Assembly: GCF_013377785.1 (NCBI RefSeq)
Contig: NZ_JABXWT010000001.1
Span: 735,533-799,532 of the forward strand
Direction of reading: 5' to 3'
DNA: 64,000 nt
Source of the DNA: Ruegeria haliotis
GTDB lineage: Bacteria; Pseudomonadota; Alphaproteobacteria; Rhodobacterales; Rhodobacteraceae
Shown piece by piece: positions 9,120 through 17,958 of this stretch. The position numbers and the translations under genes were made by a program. How positions within the stretch are numbered: position 1 is the first letter of the stretch; every line of letters begins with the position of its first letter. The notes under the pieces were generated by a model that did no database searches, had not been told where the DNA came from, and saw only the letters and a program-made list of their open reading frames with translations.

Positions 9120-9197
9120 TCCTGCGCCTTTCAGGGTCTTGTTGGTTTGACTGCTTCGGTTAAACACACAGGACCACTCTGATGCAATGAGGCTTTG

Positions 9198-10208
9198 ATG
9201 CTGCCTGACCTTACTGACTTGAACACTTTCCGTGATGCGCTGACCAATGCTCGGGGCCCTGATGAACTGGCCGTGCAGGGCGCAACTGAACGCAATGGCC
9301 AATTGACCAAACCTCCGGGGGCGTTGGGCAGGCTCGAGGATCTGGCGATCTGGTATGCGGGATGGCGCGGCGATGCCCGTCCGCAAATCACCGCGCCGCA
9401 GGTCATTGTGTTTGCTGGCAATCACGGTGTTACGGCGCAGGGCGTTTCCGCTTTTCCGCCGGAAGTGACCGTGCAGATGGTGATGAACTTTGAACACGGT
9501 GGCGCGGCGATCAACCAACTGGCCAAGTCTGCAGGCGCCAAAATGAATGTTCACGCGTTGGACCTGGACCGTCCGACATCTGATTTCACGCAGGGTCCGG
9601 CGATGTCCGAAGACGAATTGCTGATTGCTCTGCGCGCTGGGTGGCAGGCGGTTGATCCGCAGTCTGATCTGCTGGTCGTTGGCGAAATGGGGATCGGCAA
9701 TACCACCCCAGCCGCCGCAATTGCGTGTGCGCTGTTCGGTGGCGAGGCTGCGGATTGGACCGGTCGCGGAACTGGCGTGGACGACGCGGGTCTGGCCAAC
9801 AAAACCCGCGTTGTGGCCGAAGGGGTTGCTCTGCATACCTCGGATGATGGTCTTGAGATACTGCGCTGCCTCGGTGGGCGCGAGATCGCAGCGATGGCGG
9901 GTGCCATTGCCGCGGCGCGAGTACTGCGTATCCCAGTTATTCTGGACGGGTTCATATGCTCGGCCGCTGCCGCCTGTCTGGCGCGCATGTCGCCCGGTGC
10001 ATTGGATCACGCCGTTGCGGGGCATCAAAGTGCCGAGGGCGCCCACGGAGCCGTCCTGACCAAGCTGGGTAAAGAGCCTTTGTTGAACCTTGGCCTGCGC
10101 TTGGGTGAAGGCTCGGGCGGGGCATTGGCCATCAATATCCTCAAAAGCGCCGTGGCCTGCCATTCTGGTATGGCTACGTTTGCCGAGGCTGGCGTCTCTG
10201 ACAGCTGA
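9198..10208 (+). CDS. cobT: nicotinate-nucleotide-dimethylbenzimidazole phosphoribosyltransferase
   Basis: A 336-residue cytoplasmic enzyme that makes alpha-ribazole phosphate from 5,6-dimethylbenzimidazole for the lower ligand of cobalamin. Diagnostic segments are [14 protein letters not shown] near the N-terminus, [31 protein letters not shown] and the C-terminal [10 protein letters not shown] with the catalytic glutamate. The ATG at 9198 is preferred over a TTG one codon upstream. The gene is divergent from cobS over about 80 bases; that gap is too short to hold a cobalamin riboswitch and I see none. Confidence 0.96.
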   Translation: MLPDLTDLNTFRDALTNARGPDELAVQGATERNGQLTKPPGALGRLEDLAIWYAGWRGDARPQITAPQVIVFAGNHGVTAQGVSAFPPEVTVQMVMNFEHGGAAINQLAKSAGAKMNVHALDLDRPTSDFTQGPAMSEDELLIALRAGWQAVDPQSDLLVVGEMGIGNTTPAAAIACALFGGEAADWTGRGTGVDDAGLANKTRVVAEGVALHTSDDGLEILRCLGGREIAAMAGAIAAARVLRIPVILDGFICSAAAACLARMSPGALDHAVAGHQSAEGAHGAVLTKLGKEPLLNLGLRLGEGSGGALAINILKSAVACHSGMATFAEAGVSDS

Positions 10209-10215
10209 TCAGATT

Positions 10216-10246
10216 GCCTGACCGGGGCGAGGGCTCCGGTTCAGGC
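10216..10246. terminator. hairpin between convergent cobT and the antiporter gene
   Basis: GCCTGACCGG (10216-10225) pairs with CCGGTTCAGGC (10236-10246) with one bulged base. It sits just after the cobT stop and covers the stop of the convergent antiporter gene; a short ATTTCTT follows on the plus strand. Plausible but not a strong U-tract. Confidence 0.5.
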
Positions 10247-12121
10247 GGATTTCTTGGCGTGCTCTTCCGCCAATTCCAACAGCGCAGTTTCCAGATCTTT
10301 CTCCAGTTGCTGGGCACGATCGATGTATTTCTTGTTCTCGGCGGTTGGCATGCCGGGAATCCACAGTTCAGCCAAATCCCGCACTGATGTGCGGTCATGG
10401 TGATAGAAGGTCTGTTCCGCCTGTGCCGCCTCGTATTCGCTGAGACCGATGTTTTCGAGAACATAGCGACCCGCACGCAAAGAACTGTCGAACATCTCGC
10501 GCACAATGTCATTTGCGCCGGCCTGATACAGCTCGTACACATGTGTGCGGTCATGCGCCCGCGCGATGATATGCAGATCCGGGCGCTGGCGTCTTGCATA
10601 TCCAACCAATCGCGTGACCTGTTTGCGATCATCCATGGCAGCCACCAGAACGGCCGCTTTCTCCAGCCCTGCGGCCCGCAACAGCTCGGGCCGCGTCGGA
10701 TCGCCCAAAAACCCTTTGACGCCAAAGCGACGCATCAGCTGGATCGTTTCGATGTCATGGTCCAGAACGATTGTCTTGAACCCGCTGGCCCGCACCAGCC
10801 GGTTAACGATCTGACCAAATCGCCCGATTCCGGCAATGATGACCGGTCCTTTTTCATCAATCTCGTCGGGCTCAACCTCGGAGATTGTTTCGCCGATCTT
10901 GCGCGACAGGAGGTCATATAGGATGAACAACAATGGCGTGATCAGCATCGTCAGGGCGATGATCATCAACAGCTTTTGCGACAAATCAGGTGGTATGACG
11001 TTTTGCTGCGCGGAAAACGCCAGCAGTACGAAGCCAAATTCGCCTGCTTGCGCCAAACCAAGGGTGAACAGCCAGTGATCCCGCCCACGCAGATTGAAGG
11101 CTTTGCCGACCACGAACAGGATGATCCCTTTGACAAGGATGACCAGTAGGGCAAGGCCGATCAGGTCGAACGGGTCGTCAAAGAAATATGCCACGTTTAT
11201 CCCGGCACCGACCGTGATGAAGAATAGGCCCAGGAACAGCCCCTTGAACGGCTCCAGATCGCTTTCCATCTCATGCCGGAATTCTGAACTGGCCAGCACC
11301 ACGCCCGCCAGAAACGCTCCGAGGGCGGGTGATAAACCGACCAGGGTCATCAGAAATGAAATACCGACCACGATCATCAGGGCAAGCGCGGTATACATCT
11401 CACGCAGGCGGGTTGCGTGGATAAATCGGAACAATGGCCGGGTCAGGTAAACGCCTGCCAGAATGACAAAAGCGACGGCGCCGATGGTCACCAGCGTTAC
11501 GGCCCAGCCCGGAAGGCCATCGACCAGTGACAAGCTGTGCTTGCCTGCTGCGTGTAAGATCTCAGCGCCACGATCAATCGAACCATCACTCTGGATTTGC
11601 GGTATGACGGGTAGCGCCAGCAGAGGCAGGAAAGCCAGAATGGGAATGACTGCGATATCTTGCGTCAACAGCACCGAAAACGTAGCCCGCCCGCCGTTGG
11701 TTCGCATCAACCCCTTTTCTGACAGGGTCTGCAGAACAATCGCAGTGGATGACAGCGATAAGGTCAACCCCACCGCCAGAGCCACTGACCAAGGGTGGTT
11801 GGCATAGAACGCGACACCAGCAATCACGGCGGTGGACAGCACCACCTGTAGACCTCCAAGGCCCAGCAACTTTTCCCGCATGTCCCACAAGGCGCGCGGT
11901 TCCAGCTCAAGCCCGATGAGGAACAACATCATCACCACGCCGAACTCGGCCACATGCTGCAGGCTTTCGGTCTCGGCGCCAACCAGGCCCAGAACCGGAC
12001 CGATGATGATACCGGCTGCCAGGTACCCAAGGACGGATCCCAGACCAAGGCGTGCCGATAAGGGGACAGCGATCACGGCGGCAGCCAGATAGATCGAAGC
12101 CTGGTAAAGGAAGTCGTCCAT
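10241..12121 (-). CDS. CPA2 family monovalent cation:proton antiporter (Kef-type) with RCK domain
   Basis: A 626-residue inner-membrane K+ efflux or K+/H+ antiporter. About a dozen hydrophobic segments span residues 1-390 (Na_H_Exchanger fold; LGLAQAGEFGFVLLAF is characteristic). They are followed by a TrkA-N/RCK nucleotide-binding domain (about 405-520; GIGRFGQIVNRLVRASG then VLDHD, a Rossmann GxGxxG...D pattern) and a charged helical C-terminus. Such proteins are gated by NAD(H) or glutathione adducts. AGAGGA precedes the ATG. It lies 19 bases downstream of the AsnC regulator on the same strand and may share its transcript. Confidence 0.9.
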   Translation of the reverse strand: MDDFLYQASIYLAAAVIAVPLSARLGLGSVLGYLAAGIIIGPVLGLVGAETESLQHVAEFGVVMMLFLIGLELEPRALWDMREKLLGLGGLQVVLSTAVIAGVAFYANHPWSVALAVGLTLSLSSTAIVLQTLSEKGLMRTNGGRATFSVLLTQDIAVIPILAFLPLLALPVIPQIQSDGSIDRGAEILHAAGKHSLSLVDGLPGWAVTLVTIGAVAFVILAGVYLTRPLFRFIHATRLREMYTALALMIVVGISFLMTLVGLSPALGAFLAGVVLASSEFRHEMESDLEPFKGLFLGLFFITVGAGINVAYFFDDPFDLIGLALLVILVKGIILFVVGKAFNLRGRDHWLFTLGLAQAGEFGFVLLAFSAQQNVIPPDLSQKLLMIIALTMLITPLLFILYDLLSRKIGETISEVEPDEIDEKGPVIIAGIGRFGQIVNRLVRASGFKTIVLDHDIETIQLMRRFGVKGFLGDPTRPELLRAAGLEKAAVLVAAMDDRKQVTRLVGYARRQRPDLHIIARAHDRTHVYELYQAGANDIVREMFDSSLRAGRYVLENIGLSEYEAAQAEQTFYHHDRTSVRDLAELWIPGMPTAENKKYIDRAQQLEKDLETALLELAEEHAKKSA

Positions 12122-12140
12122 GTTTGTCCTCTTGTCCTGC

Positions 12141-12596
12141 TCAGGTGGGCAGGGGGGCGTCGCGTTTGAGTTGGTCCATCACGATCTGGCTTTGGACTCG
12201 GGCTACTGCAGGATGCGGCAGTATCACCTGATGAAGCAAGCTGTTGAGGGCGGAAAGATCGCCGCAATAGACGTGCAGCAGATAATCTGCCTCACCCGTC
12301 ATCGTCCAGGCACTGGTGATCTCAGGGCGGGCATCGACCATGCGGGCAAAGCTAGCGGATTGTTCGGGACCATGTGTGCCCAGATGCACCTGAATGAACC
12401 CCTGCACCTGCAGCCCCAGTTTCAGTGGGTCCAGCCGTGCAGTGTACCCGGTGATATAGCCATCAGCCTCCAGCCGCTGTCGGCGTCGTCCCGCCTGACT
12501 GGGTGACAGGTTCAGCATCTCGCCCAGTTGATGCGCCGTCAGATGGGCATCCTTTTGCAGGGCAGACAGTAGGCGCGTATCCATGGCGTCCAGCAT
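12141..12596 (-). CDS. Lrp/AsnC family transcriptional regulator
   Basis: A 151-residue regulator with an N-terminal helix-turn-helix (LDAMDTRLLSALQKDAHLTA; LNLSPSQAGRRRQRLEADG) and a C-terminal RAM/AsnC effector domain (VQGFIQVHLG...VYCGDLSALN). These bind amino acids or related ligands and assemble as octamers. It is transcribed away from the 4-hydroxyphenylpyruvate dioxygenase gene, and a 13-base palindrome lies between them. The natural guess is that it controls tyrosine/phenylalanine catabolism, but the ligand is not shown. Confidence 0.92.
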   Translation of the reverse strand: MLDAMDTRLLSALQKDAHLTAHQLGEMLNLSPSQAGRRRQRLEADGYITGYTARLDPLKLGLQVQGFIQVHLGTHGPEQSASFARMVDARPEITSAWTMTGEADYLLHVYCGDLSALNSLLHQVILPHPAVARVQSQIVMDQLKRDAPLPT

Positions 12597-12631
12597 ATGC
12601 GGCGTTATCCTAAAATTCAGTTACTTTATGC

Positions 12632-12644
12632 GCAACTTGCGCGC
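12632..12644. promoter_or_regulatory. palindromic operator candidate between AsnC regulator and hpd
   Basis: GCGCAA-C-TTGCGC, a perfect 13-base dyad in the 146-base divergent gap, about 100 bases before the hpd ATG and 36 bases before the regulator ATG. Position and symmetry suit autoregulation plus control of hpd. No binding data. Confidence 0.45.
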
Positions 12645-12742
12645 CTGGACATAGTTTATATGAAAACAACGCGCAGAAACAGCGTTGGATAAAGCATATT
12701 TTGGAATCAGCAAAGAAATTCCGGTTTTCAAGGAGAAACGCC

Positions 12743-13840
12743 ATGGGTCCTTTCCCGCACAACGCCCCGAAATCCATCATCAGTGACGAAAACCCCGCCG
12801 GTACTGACGGGTTTGAATTTGTCGAGTTCGCCCACCCGGAACCGCAAGAGCTGCGCGACCTGTTTACAAAGATGGGGTTTGAACTGGTGGCGCATCACAA
12901 GGACAAATCGAAGGTTGAGCTCTGGCAGCAAGGTGACGTCACCTATATCCTGAATGCCGATCCGGACAGTTTCGCTGACAAATTCGTGGCCGAACACGGC
13001 CCTTGCGCCCCGGCAATGGGGTGGCGGGTTGTGGATGCGCAAAAGGCATATGAACATGCGGTCTCAAAAGGTGCCGAACCGTATGAAGCTGCGGACAAGA
13101 CGATGGATGTTCCTGCCATCAAGGGCATTGGCGGATCGTTGATCTATTTCATTGATCAGTATTACGAGACCTCGCCCTACAATCAGGAATTCAACTGGAT
13201 CAAGCAATCCAAACCGCGCGGCGAGGGGTTCTATTACCTCGATCACCTGACGCACAATGTCTACACCGGTAATATGGACAAGTGGTTCCAGTTCTATGGC
13301 AACCTCTTCAACTTTCGCGAGATTCGTTTCTTTGACATTCAGGGCAAGTTTACGGGCCTGCTCAGCCGCGCTTTGACGTCGCCCTGTGGTCGCATCCGCA
13401 TTCCGATCAACGAAGATCGCGGTGAGACCGGGCAGATTGTGTCCTATCTCAAGAAATACAAAGGCGAAGGCATCCAGCATATCGCAGTCGGAAGCGATGA
13501 TATCTATGCCTCAACGGACGCGATTGCTGAAAACGGCCTGAAATTCATGCCCGGCCCGAACAAGGCTTACTACGACCTGTCCAAATCCCGGGTTACAGAC
13601 CATTCCGAACCGCTGGATCGCATGATGAAACATGGCATCTTGATCGACGGTGAAGGTGTCGTGGACGGCGGCGAGACAAGGATTTTGCTTCAGATCTTCT
13701 CGAAAACCGTAATCGGTCCGATCTTTTTCGAGTTCATTCAACGCAAAGGTGACGATGGCTTTGGCGAGGGGAATTTTCAGGCGCTGTTCGAATCTATCGA
13801 GCGTGAGCAGATCGAAAGTGGTGAAATCTCGGCGGCCTAA
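12743..13840 (+). CDS. hpd: 4-hydroxyphenylpyruvate dioxygenase
   Basis: A 365-residue non-heme iron dioxygenase that converts 4-hydroxyphenylpyruvate to homogentisate in tyrosine catabolism. Two vicinal-oxygen-chelate halves are visible. The iron ligands are the His in LDHLTHNV, the His in GIQHIAVGSDD and the Glu in FFEFIQRKGDDGFG. The C-terminal GFGEGNFQALFESIEREQ is diagnostic. The ATG at 12743 has AAGGAG eight bases upstream; the frame opens earlier but without a site. No homogentisate dioxygenase is adjacent, so the next pathway step is encoded elsewhere. Confidence 0.96.
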   Translation: MGPFPHNAPKSIISDENPAGTDGFEFVEFAHPEPQELRDLFTKMGFELVAHHKDKSKVELWQQGDVTYILNADPDSFADKFVAEHGPCAPAMGWRVVDAQKAYEHAVSKGAEPYEAADKTMDVPAIKGIGGSLIYFIDQYYETSPYNQEFNWIKQSKPRGEGFYYLDHLTHNVYTGNMDKWFQFYGNLFNFREIRFFDIQGKFTGLLSRALTSPCGRIRIPINEDRGETGQIVSYLKKYKGEGIQHIAVGSDDIYASTDAIAENGLKFMPGPNKAYYDLSKSRVTDHSEPLDRMMKHGILIDGEGVVDGGETRILLQIFSKTVIGPIFFEFIQRKGDDGFGEGNFQALFESIEREQIESGEISAA

Positions 13841-13845
13841 ACGCC

Positions 13846-14475
13846 CTATCCCGACGCGCCCAGAACCAGCCAGGTCCAAGTGACCCCGGCGCGTCGGTTC
13901 CCTTCTTGTATCGAAGTCTTGTGAGACATGTGCAAAATCTGCAGTCCGGAGTTGCGCGCACTGCGCACAGTCTTGTCGACGGATATTGGAAATCCAGGCC
14001 GTGTTTCAGGGCAGGGGCCATGGCGCAAGGAAAAAATCAGGCGTCCGCAAGGCTTGAGGGCTGACGACAAGACCTGAATTGCGCGCTCCTGATCCTGCGG
14101 CTGCAAATGGTGCATTACGCCAATTGCCAATATCGCGTCGTATGTGTTGCGCCATGGCCGGCACGAGGCGAGGTCGGGCAAGCGGTCGTCACACCAGGAA
14201 ATGTCGTGGTGCCTGTACTTGTTTCGTCCATATTCCCGAAATCGCGCGACCGGTTCAATCGCGGTCACATGGCACCCGCACGCGGCCAGCCAACTTGCTG
14301 TACCGCCGGGGCCAGCGCCTACGTCCAAAACTGCCGCACCCGTGTCGGGCAAGTATTCGGCAACGGGTTCGAGAACGGTTTGTGGCGGCAACCTTTCGTA
14401 GATCGGTATCAGTTCCGGCGCAGCTTGCTCGTACCCATCAAGAGCCTGCTGTGTACGATCACAGAGTTCAGCCAC
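13846..14475 (-). CDS. class I SAM-dependent methyltransferase
   Basis: A 209-residue Rossmann methyltransferase. Motif I is VLDVGAGPGGTASWLA (about residues 49-64), followed by the acidic VTAIEP (motif II) and the post-motif AILAIGVMHHLQPQDQERA. The C-terminal part retains strand-like hydrophobic stretches. The start is GTG at 14475, overlapping the upstream gene's stop by eight bases, so the two are translationally coupled. The substrate cannot be read from sequence. Confidence 0.8.
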   Translation of the reverse strand: MAELCDRTQQALDGYEQAAPELIPIYERLPPQTVLEPVAEYLPDTGAAVLDVGAGPGGTASWLAACGCHVTAIEPVARFREYGRNKYRHHDISWCDDRLPDLASCRPWRNTYDAILAIGVMHHLQPQDQERAIQVLSSALKPCGRLIFSLRHGPCPETRPGFPISVDKTVRSARNSGLQILHMSHKTSIQEGNRRAGVTWTWLVLGASG

Positions 14476-16384
14476 GAGGCATCTTCAAAGTCAGATTGCG
14501 GCCCTTTTTCTGGTATCGCAACTCGCTGTCACTTATGGCAATCACCCGGCCGCCATCAATCCGGTCCCCGATCTTGAGCTTTTTGTATCGTCCGCTGGGC
14601 AGGCGCACCAACGCACGGCGGTTGGCGGGGGTGCCGTAGACACCGATCAGGTTCAGCCTGCGCAGGTTGATCGCGTTGTCTATTGTGGCCTGCCGCGCAA
14701 CCGAGGCTGTGGACGGGATCTTGGGTGCGACTGTTTTGGGCTGGAACGAACCGGATTCGGTGGTTTGATCAACTGCGGCGGTCGAACCAAGATTGGAACT
14801 GCCTGAACTTGCCGCACGCGAAGCCTTTGCCGCAATTCCTGCAGGACGCGATTTGGGGCGAGGAACGCGGACAACAGCCAGAGCGGTTGGTGTTTCATCC
14901 ACCTTAGGCCGCGCTTGCAGAGATTCAGGCCGCAGTTTCGGGCGCAGTACCGCAAGCTCTTCCAGCGAACGCCCGCCCAATTGCTCACGCTCGAACTGTT
15001 CTACCAGATCCCCGGGACGAGGGCGCGGGCGTCGTTGGGCCAGCCTCTGGTCAGCTTCTTCAACCACAGGCTCGTCTTCGAACCGCACGGGAACCTCGGG
15101 CGGCACGGATGAGGGGCGCCCCAGATGCACCATGACTCCATCCGGGTTCAGCGTGCCGTCTTGTGTCGGGGTGACAAGGCCGCGCTCGTCCAGATCAAAG
15201 CGTGTACCGGCAGCGTTGGGCAGGGCGACCTGATCAAAGGGCAGGTCCGTTGCGAAACTTGAAACAGGGGGCAAGGCAATTGCGTCGTTGGACAAACCAG
15301 ATTTGTCGATCGATGCCAGATACAGATCGCCAAGCTCTACTGGCGCGGGGGCGACCGGAGGTGTTGGAGGTGTCAGGCTCAGCCCGGCCACGGTCTCGGC
15401 CTCGAGCTGGGCCGTGGGATCAACTTCGACCTGCTCAACAGGCGTCGGAGGAACTTTCAAGGCTTCCAGAATGGCGGCATCGGTAGGCGTCAATTCCGGT
15501 TGCTCTTCTGCCTCTAGCTCAGCGTTCTGGGATTGGGGGACGGCTGCAATCTGCGTGTTCTCGACCGTCGACTCTGTTATCGCTTGGGGGGCAGGTTGGG
15601 ATTGTGGTGTCGCTGTTTCGACCTCGGTCAAATCGCTGTCGGTACGCGGGCCCAGCAAGGACCAGACACCAACGATGACAGTGACCAGTATTGCAGCCGC
15701 TATAACCGGTAAAGCGAAACGCTTGGCATCGGTCCGGGACGCCACATTTCCTGCGATAGAAAGCTTGTCCAGTGGTTCTGGAGATCGGAAAGTATCAAGC
15801 GCTGCCGTTTCGGCGATTGCATGGACCGCAGGCGTGGATGACGGTGCATCTTCCACAGTTGGCGGCTCATCAACAACGGTTGGAGGGACAGGCGTGGCCG
15901 CAGCAGTGATCTCAGCGTTCAGGTCAAAATGGGGCTCTTGCGGAAATTCTTCCTCGCTCGAATCGGCGCTGAACAATGTGGGAATGAACCCGTGTTCCGT
16001 TGCAAAGGCGCGGGCTTCGGTCAACGTTTGACGGGCCACTGCTGCCACATACGTTGTGGGGCCGCGTGTCGTGGTGTCAAAGGAAAGCTCGGATATGTCA
16101 TACGGGACCGATTCGACCAGAGCATCATGCACTTTCTGTGCACTCTCCTCGCGGCTGAGGCTTTCGGTCGAAATCGAAAGATATCGAATCTGATCCGCTG
16201 GAATCATCACCTTGCAACTCAGATCATTTTCGAGCGCAAACCCCTTGTCCCGCAGCGCCTGCATCTGCTCAGTCAGATCCGGTGCATCCAGCGCAACCGC
16301 GCCGATGCTGAACCAATCGTCATCCGAATGGTGGTACAGAGAAATTCCGGTGGTAGAAAAAGACAGCGCAAAAGCGGGTTTCAT
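14468..16384 (-). CDS. uncharacterised single-span protein resembling a GspL-GspC fusion
   Basis: A 638-residue protein I do not recognise by name. Residues about 1-140 look like the cytoplasmic actin-like domain of GspL/PilM proteins (CKVMIPADQIRYLSIS; VESVPYDISELSFDTT; YVAAVARQTLTEARAFA). A Pro/Glu/Thr-rich stretch runs to about 220, followed by one membrane helix (VIAAAILVTVIVGVWSLLG) and a long, probably periplasmic, low-complexity Pro/Ala/Glu region. The last 65 residues (LIGVYGTPANRRALVRL; YKKLKIGDRIDGGRVIAIS) resemble the homology region of GspC/PilP. No other secretion or pilus gene is nearby. The ATG at 16384 is the first in frame. The domain assignments are by eye. Confidence 0.55.
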   Translation of the reverse strand: MKPAFALSFSTTGISLYHHSDDDWFSIGAVALDAPDLTEQMQALRDKGFALENDLSCKVMIPADQIRYLSISTESLSREESAQKVHDALVESVPYDISELSFDTTTRGPTTYVAAVARQTLTEARAFATEHGFIPTLFSADSSEEEFPQEPHFDLNAEITAAATPVPPTVVDEPPTVEDAPSSTPAVHAIAETAALDTFRSPEPLDKLSIAGNVASRTDAKRFALPVIAAAILVTVIVGVWSLLGPRTDSDLTEVETATPQSQPAPQAITESTVENTQIAAVPQSQNAELEAEEQPELTPTDAAILEALKVPPTPVEQVEVDPTAQLEAETVAGLSLTPPTPPVAPAPVELGDLYLASIDKSGLSNDAIALPPVSSFATDLPFDQVALPNAAGTRFDLDERGLVTPTQDGTLNPDGVMVHLGRPSSVPPEVPVRFEDEPVVEEADQRLAQRRPRPRPGDLVEQFEREQLGGRSLEELAVLRPKLRPESLQARPKVDETPTALAVVRVPRPKSRPAGIAAKASRAASSGSSNLGSTAAVDQTTESGSFQPKTVAPKIPSTASVARQATIDNAINLRRLNLIGVYGTPANRRALVRLPSGRYKKLKIGDRIDGGRVIAISDSELRYQKKGRNLTLKMPRG

Positions 16385-16542
16385 AATCCGGAGGAACCAT
16401 ATTTGTCAGCATCAATGCAAACGACATTACGCTCGCAGATCGATACTAAAGCAGGAACCCGCCGAGGGAAAGAAAAAGGCAAACTCTCCCCTTGTCCGGC
16501 AAAGCCCTGTCGACCCATGTTGGAACAGAGAAAATTGGAGGG

Positions 16543-17244
16543 ATGATCTTGAAGACATTCGCTTTTCTGGCCGCGATGATGGCCGCTACTACCGCAGGAA
16601 TGGCCCATGCGGAAGAACGTCGCATCACCGTTGATGCCACCGGAACAGTGCAGGTTGCACCTGATATGGCAACAATCACATTGGGTGTCACAAACGAAAA
16701 CGTCGAAGCTTCGGCCGCGATGCAGGCGACATCGGATGCGGTGACGCAGGTGTTGGCACGTTTGAAGGAAATGGGCATCGAAGACCGCGATGTTCAAACC
16801 CGGGATTTGTCTCTGTCGCCGGTTTGGTCCGGACGGAACAACCAGGCCGGAGAACAGCCTGTAATCACCGGGTTCGTCGCCTCGAACCGGGTGTTTGTAC
16901 GCGTGCGTGATCTGGCCAGCCTTGGGCAAATAATGGATGCGGTCATTCAGGACGGTGCAAATGATTTTGGAGGGCTGAGCTTTGGCGTACAGGATCCCAA
17001 ACCCGTCGAGGCGCAGGCCCGGGCGCAAGCTGTTGGCGAAGCGATGACCAAAGCCGAGCAATTGGCGCAAGCGGCCAACGTGACGCTCGGCCCGGTTCAA
17101 TCGATTTCAGAACAATCCGGTGGTGTGCGGCCAATGGCCGAAATGCGCGCAATGAGCATGGCTGATGCGGGTGGCGTACCGGTTGCGGGGGGCGAGATTT
17201 CGGTCTCTGTCAATGTCTCGATGGAGTTCGAGATTTCCGAATAA
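16543..17244 (+). CDS. SIMPL (DUF541) domain protein, periplasmic
   Basis: A 233-residue exported protein of the SIMPL/DUF541 family. Residues 1-23 form a signal peptide ending AHA before EERRITV. The mature part begins with the family hallmark VDATGTVQVAPDMATITLGV and contains the repeating helix-strand pattern (VTQVLARLKEMGIEDRDVQT). Members include the E. coli oxidative-stress protein YggE; the biochemical role is not settled. The ATG at 16543 follows TTGGAGGG. It is divergent from the GspL/GspC-like gene and ends one base before the convergent GNAT gene. Confidence 0.9.
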   Translation: MILKTFAFLAAMMAATTAGMAHAEERRITVDATGTVQVAPDMATITLGVTNENVEASAAMQATSDAVTQVLARLKEMGIEDRDVQTRDLSLSPVWSGRNNQAGEQPVITGFVASNRVFVRVRDLASLGQIMDAVIQDGANDFGGLSFGVQDPKPVEAQARAQAVGEAMTKAEQLAQAANVTLGPVQSISEQSGGVRPMAEMRAMSMADAGGVPVAGGEISVSVNVSMEFEISE

Positions 17245-17245
17245 C

Positions 17246-17956
17246 CTAGTCGCGGGCGCGGGCCATCAGCGGTTGTCGCTGCTGGCCTGCGGCATCGAAA
17301 TTCTCGGGCGAAAGCCATGTCTCGAATGCTGAGCGGATGCGCGGCCATTCGCTGTCGAGGATGGAATACCACGCCGTGTCCCGGTTACGTCCCTTGTAGT
17401 GGGTCGCCTGACGAAACACCCCCTCGAAGGTAAAACCCAGCCGTTCGGCAGCCCCACGTGATGGGGCATTCAGCGCGTCGCATTTCCATTCGTATCGGCG
17501 ATATCCCAGTTCGTCGAACACGCGGCGCATCATCAGATACATGGTCTCGGTCGATTGCGGTTTGCGCTGCAGTAGGGGAGAGAAGTGGATATGCCCAACC
17601 TCGATTGAGCCCGCTACCGGTTCGATTCTGAGGTATGAGGCCATGCCCACCGGAATGTTGTCGCCATCCAAGACTGTGTGGAACATCGGATCTGCGTCCA
17701 TGCAATGCGCCTGCGCCCACGCGACAAAGTCATGTTCCCTGTCAAAGGGACCGTACGGCAGATAGGTCCAATTGTGGCCATCCGTGTCGGTCGCAAACGC
17801 CCGGTACAACCCGGGCGCGTGCCGGTTTACGTCTAACGGCACAACCGAGCAGTATTGACCCTGCATCGGAGTGTAATGCGGCGTCGGACGCGGAAAGTCG
17901 CCCGTCACCGGCAATCCGATGGGTTGCCCCAGTTCGTTTGTGTCGTGACCTGCCAT
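17246..17956 (-). CDS. GNAT family N-acetyltransferase (RimJ/RimL type)
   Basis: A 236-residue acetyltransferase. It has the RimJ/RimL pattern: VVPLDVNRHAPGLYRAF, YLPYGPFDREHDFVAW, then strand VGMASYLRIEPVAGSIEVGHI and the acetyl-CoA helix region ending NAPSRGAAERLGFTFEGVFRQ. Proteins of this look acetylate amino groups on proteins or small amines; the substrate is unknown. The ATG at 17956 begins two bases after the metY stop, so the two genes form an operon. The frame is open further upstream but only as an antisense shadow of metY. Confidence 0.87.
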   Translation of the reverse strand: MAGHDTNELGQPIGLPVTGDFPRPTPHYTPMQGQYCSVVPLDVNRHAPGLYRAFATDTDGHNWTYLPYGPFDREHDFVAWAQAHCMDADPMFHTVLDGDNIPVGMASYLRIEPVAGSIEVGHIHFSPLLQRKPQSTETMYLMMRRVFDELGYRRYEWKCDALNAPSRGAAERLGFTFEGVFRQATHYKGRNRDTAWYSILDSEWPRIRSAFETWLSPENFDAAGQQRQPLMARARD

Positions 17957-17958
17957 CG

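Noticed and set aside
9120..9197. Cobalamin riboswitch between cobS and cobT
   Set aside because: The gap is only about 80 bases and shows no B12-box-like sequence or long paired structure.
9120..10163. N-terminal extension of cobS to a 602-residue protein
   Set aside because: The extra 348 residues are antisense to cobT and have no membrane helices or CobS similarity; GTG at 9119 gives family length.
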